From Montifringilla adamsi (Eukaryota > Chordata > Aves > Passeriformes > Passeridae), in NCBI GenBank assembly GCA_017590115.1, contig JAGGNK010006448.1, forward strand, positions 682,001 through 746,000: 64,000 nucleotides of DNA, in the 5' to 3' direction. The notes below the pieces were generated by a model, which worked only from the letters and a program-made list of their open reading frames with translations, did not search any database and was not told the DNA's origin. Of this stretch, positions 62,691 through 64,000 are shown piece after piece. Position 1 is the stretch's first letter; each line of letters opens with the position of its first letter. The translations under genes were made by a program, and so were the position numbers.

Positions 62691-64000
62691 CCCATTCAGG
62701 GCTCTGTTCTAAGCTGGGCCATAGAAAAAAAATCATGTTTTAAAGAGTACAATATACTGTTGTTCTATCTCTCCATCTCTGTTATGCAAATAATTTTGAA
62801 GAGTTTTGGACTTGAAGAGTTGAATTGATCCAGAATTTTGTTACTGGAGTCAGGATGATTGAAGGAAGCAGATAATCACATCATTCCCTTTCTCTTCACA
62901 TTTGTTTAGGTCAGCTCTACCAATATTTAACATAAAAATTTGATTTTCCTATTTTTCTACAGTTGCTTTTCTTGTTATAAAGAAACACATTTAAATGTTC
63001 AGAAATTCTTATTATCTGGTATTATCTGCAGAAATTATCTGTGGACACTTACTGAAATAATTAAAATTCACACCATAGCAACTGAGAATGTTCAATCTGA
63101 CATTTGACTAATTGTGCAAATTTAAGAAAAAGCTCACAACTCCTTTGCAACACAGTTTTTCTAAAAGGTTTTATGGATGAATCACTGGAAGAAGACAAGA
63201 CACGAATACCTTAGTAGCTGTAAGTGTTTGTGAACAGGCTATTTAGGAAGCACATAAAGGAAAGATATAAGCTTCCTCAAAGCTGTGACCTCAAAGCTGT
63301 ACCAGAAAAATATGCCAAATTTTGTATCAGATTTTTGGGGGTAAAAGCTCTTTAGAAAAACACATGGAAACTTTCTCTTGGAGTCATTAGAAATCACAGA
63401 AAATTATCTCTCTTTTCTGTTGGGAGAAAAGGTACCTCTTCTTGACATTATAGACTACAACAATTTGACAGTAGTTTCTACACTTGTAACTTTCCCAACT
63501 TATGTATTCTTCTCTCTACTGAGGCTGACTGAGCTCTTCAAATTTTCCCAAGTTTTCTCTGTCTAGATGTAGTCACTTTCAAGACTCGTCTTCAGCAAAT
63601 GGTGGAGAAAAAAGACTCAGAGGAAGTCTAATTGCCACATCCACAAATCATTGTGAATAATTGTTAAAGGTGATATTTTCTTTCCTAGTGTCTTTATTTT
63701 TCTTGTAAAATGCAGGAAATAATTTTGAGAAATTGTAAATGTAACTGGCGCTGTGTCAAAGACTGTGTACAATTACCAGTCTCGTCAAATGTATATAATA
63801 AATTAATACATTTAATTGAAAATGATGAAGAGTCTCTACTACAACTAACAGAAAATTATTTCATTTTTAGATATTTAGTACTGTCATAATTTTTAAGTCA
63901 TGTAACCTGAACACCTGCAGTGGTAGAAATGGAAGATTCACAAGATAGGATTAGCAGTTAACCAATAAATGCCTGATTATCTGCCAGTTAGAAGGGCACT
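62691..64000. other. AT-rich non-coding stretch
   Basis: No gene or named repeat recognised up to the window end. Confidence 0.6.

Overview
The window looks like non-coding DNA from a bird nuclear genome. It is AT-rich throughout (my impression is well above 60% A+T; I did not count). It has no bacterial gene organisation, no open frame I recognise as a host protein, and no rRNA or tRNA gene that I can see. The bird assignment rests on at least ten CR1 LINE fragments. Several end in the CR1 hallmark: an ATTCTATG or ATTCTGTG octamer repeat after a line like 'ttggacttgatgatctnngaggtc'. It also rests on two solo LTRs of what I recognise as a common avian ERVL-like family. I see no mammalian Alu, B1 or L1. 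The stretch is best read as an intergenic desert or the inside of a very large intron.

Layout. 0-13 kb: AT-rich unique sequence with one minus-strand CR1 (about 3.15-3.5 kb) and A/C- and T/G-rich low-complexity tracts. 13-20 kb: a GC-richer dispersed-repeat-like block (13.13-13.53), a G/T-rich tract with a textbook G-quadruplex motif (15.1), a 68-bp tandem duplication (15.35), TA microsatellites (16.66, 17.38), A/C-rich tracts and a possible ancient LINE scrap (20.0). 20-33 kb: two plus-strand CR1 copies (24.8 and 26.6), a double hairpin (29.05) and a microsatellite cluster (32.76-32.94). 33-41 kb: mostly unique DNA plus a GC-rich, LTR-like island with a 120-bp direct repeat (37.13-37.64). 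40.7-53 kb: the repeat-rich part, with CR1 copies at 40.8, 46.0, 50.4 and 52.3 kb and solo LTRs at 41.1 (minus) and 50.5 (plus). The 52.3 copy is the longest and keeps a frameshifted reverse-transcriptase tail. 53-64 kb: AT-rich unique DNA with a head-to-head CR1 pair (57.8-58.2), a perfect 10-bp-stem hairpin (58.86), a TA microsatellite (61.98) and a last minus-strand CR1 (62.57).

No genes work together here. The only protein-coding relic I can support is the decayed CR1 ORF2 tail at 52.4-53.0 kb. Most short open frames are chance readings of AT-rich DNA or lie inside repeats. I found no clear sign of a new functional system. The more unusual items are the LTR-like island with duplicated U3-type sequence, the mutually exclusive hairpins at 29.05 kb, the G-quadruplex motif at 15.15 kb and a 26-bp perfect palindrome at 48.3 kb. 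Family names for repeats come from memory of their consensus sequences, not from a search.
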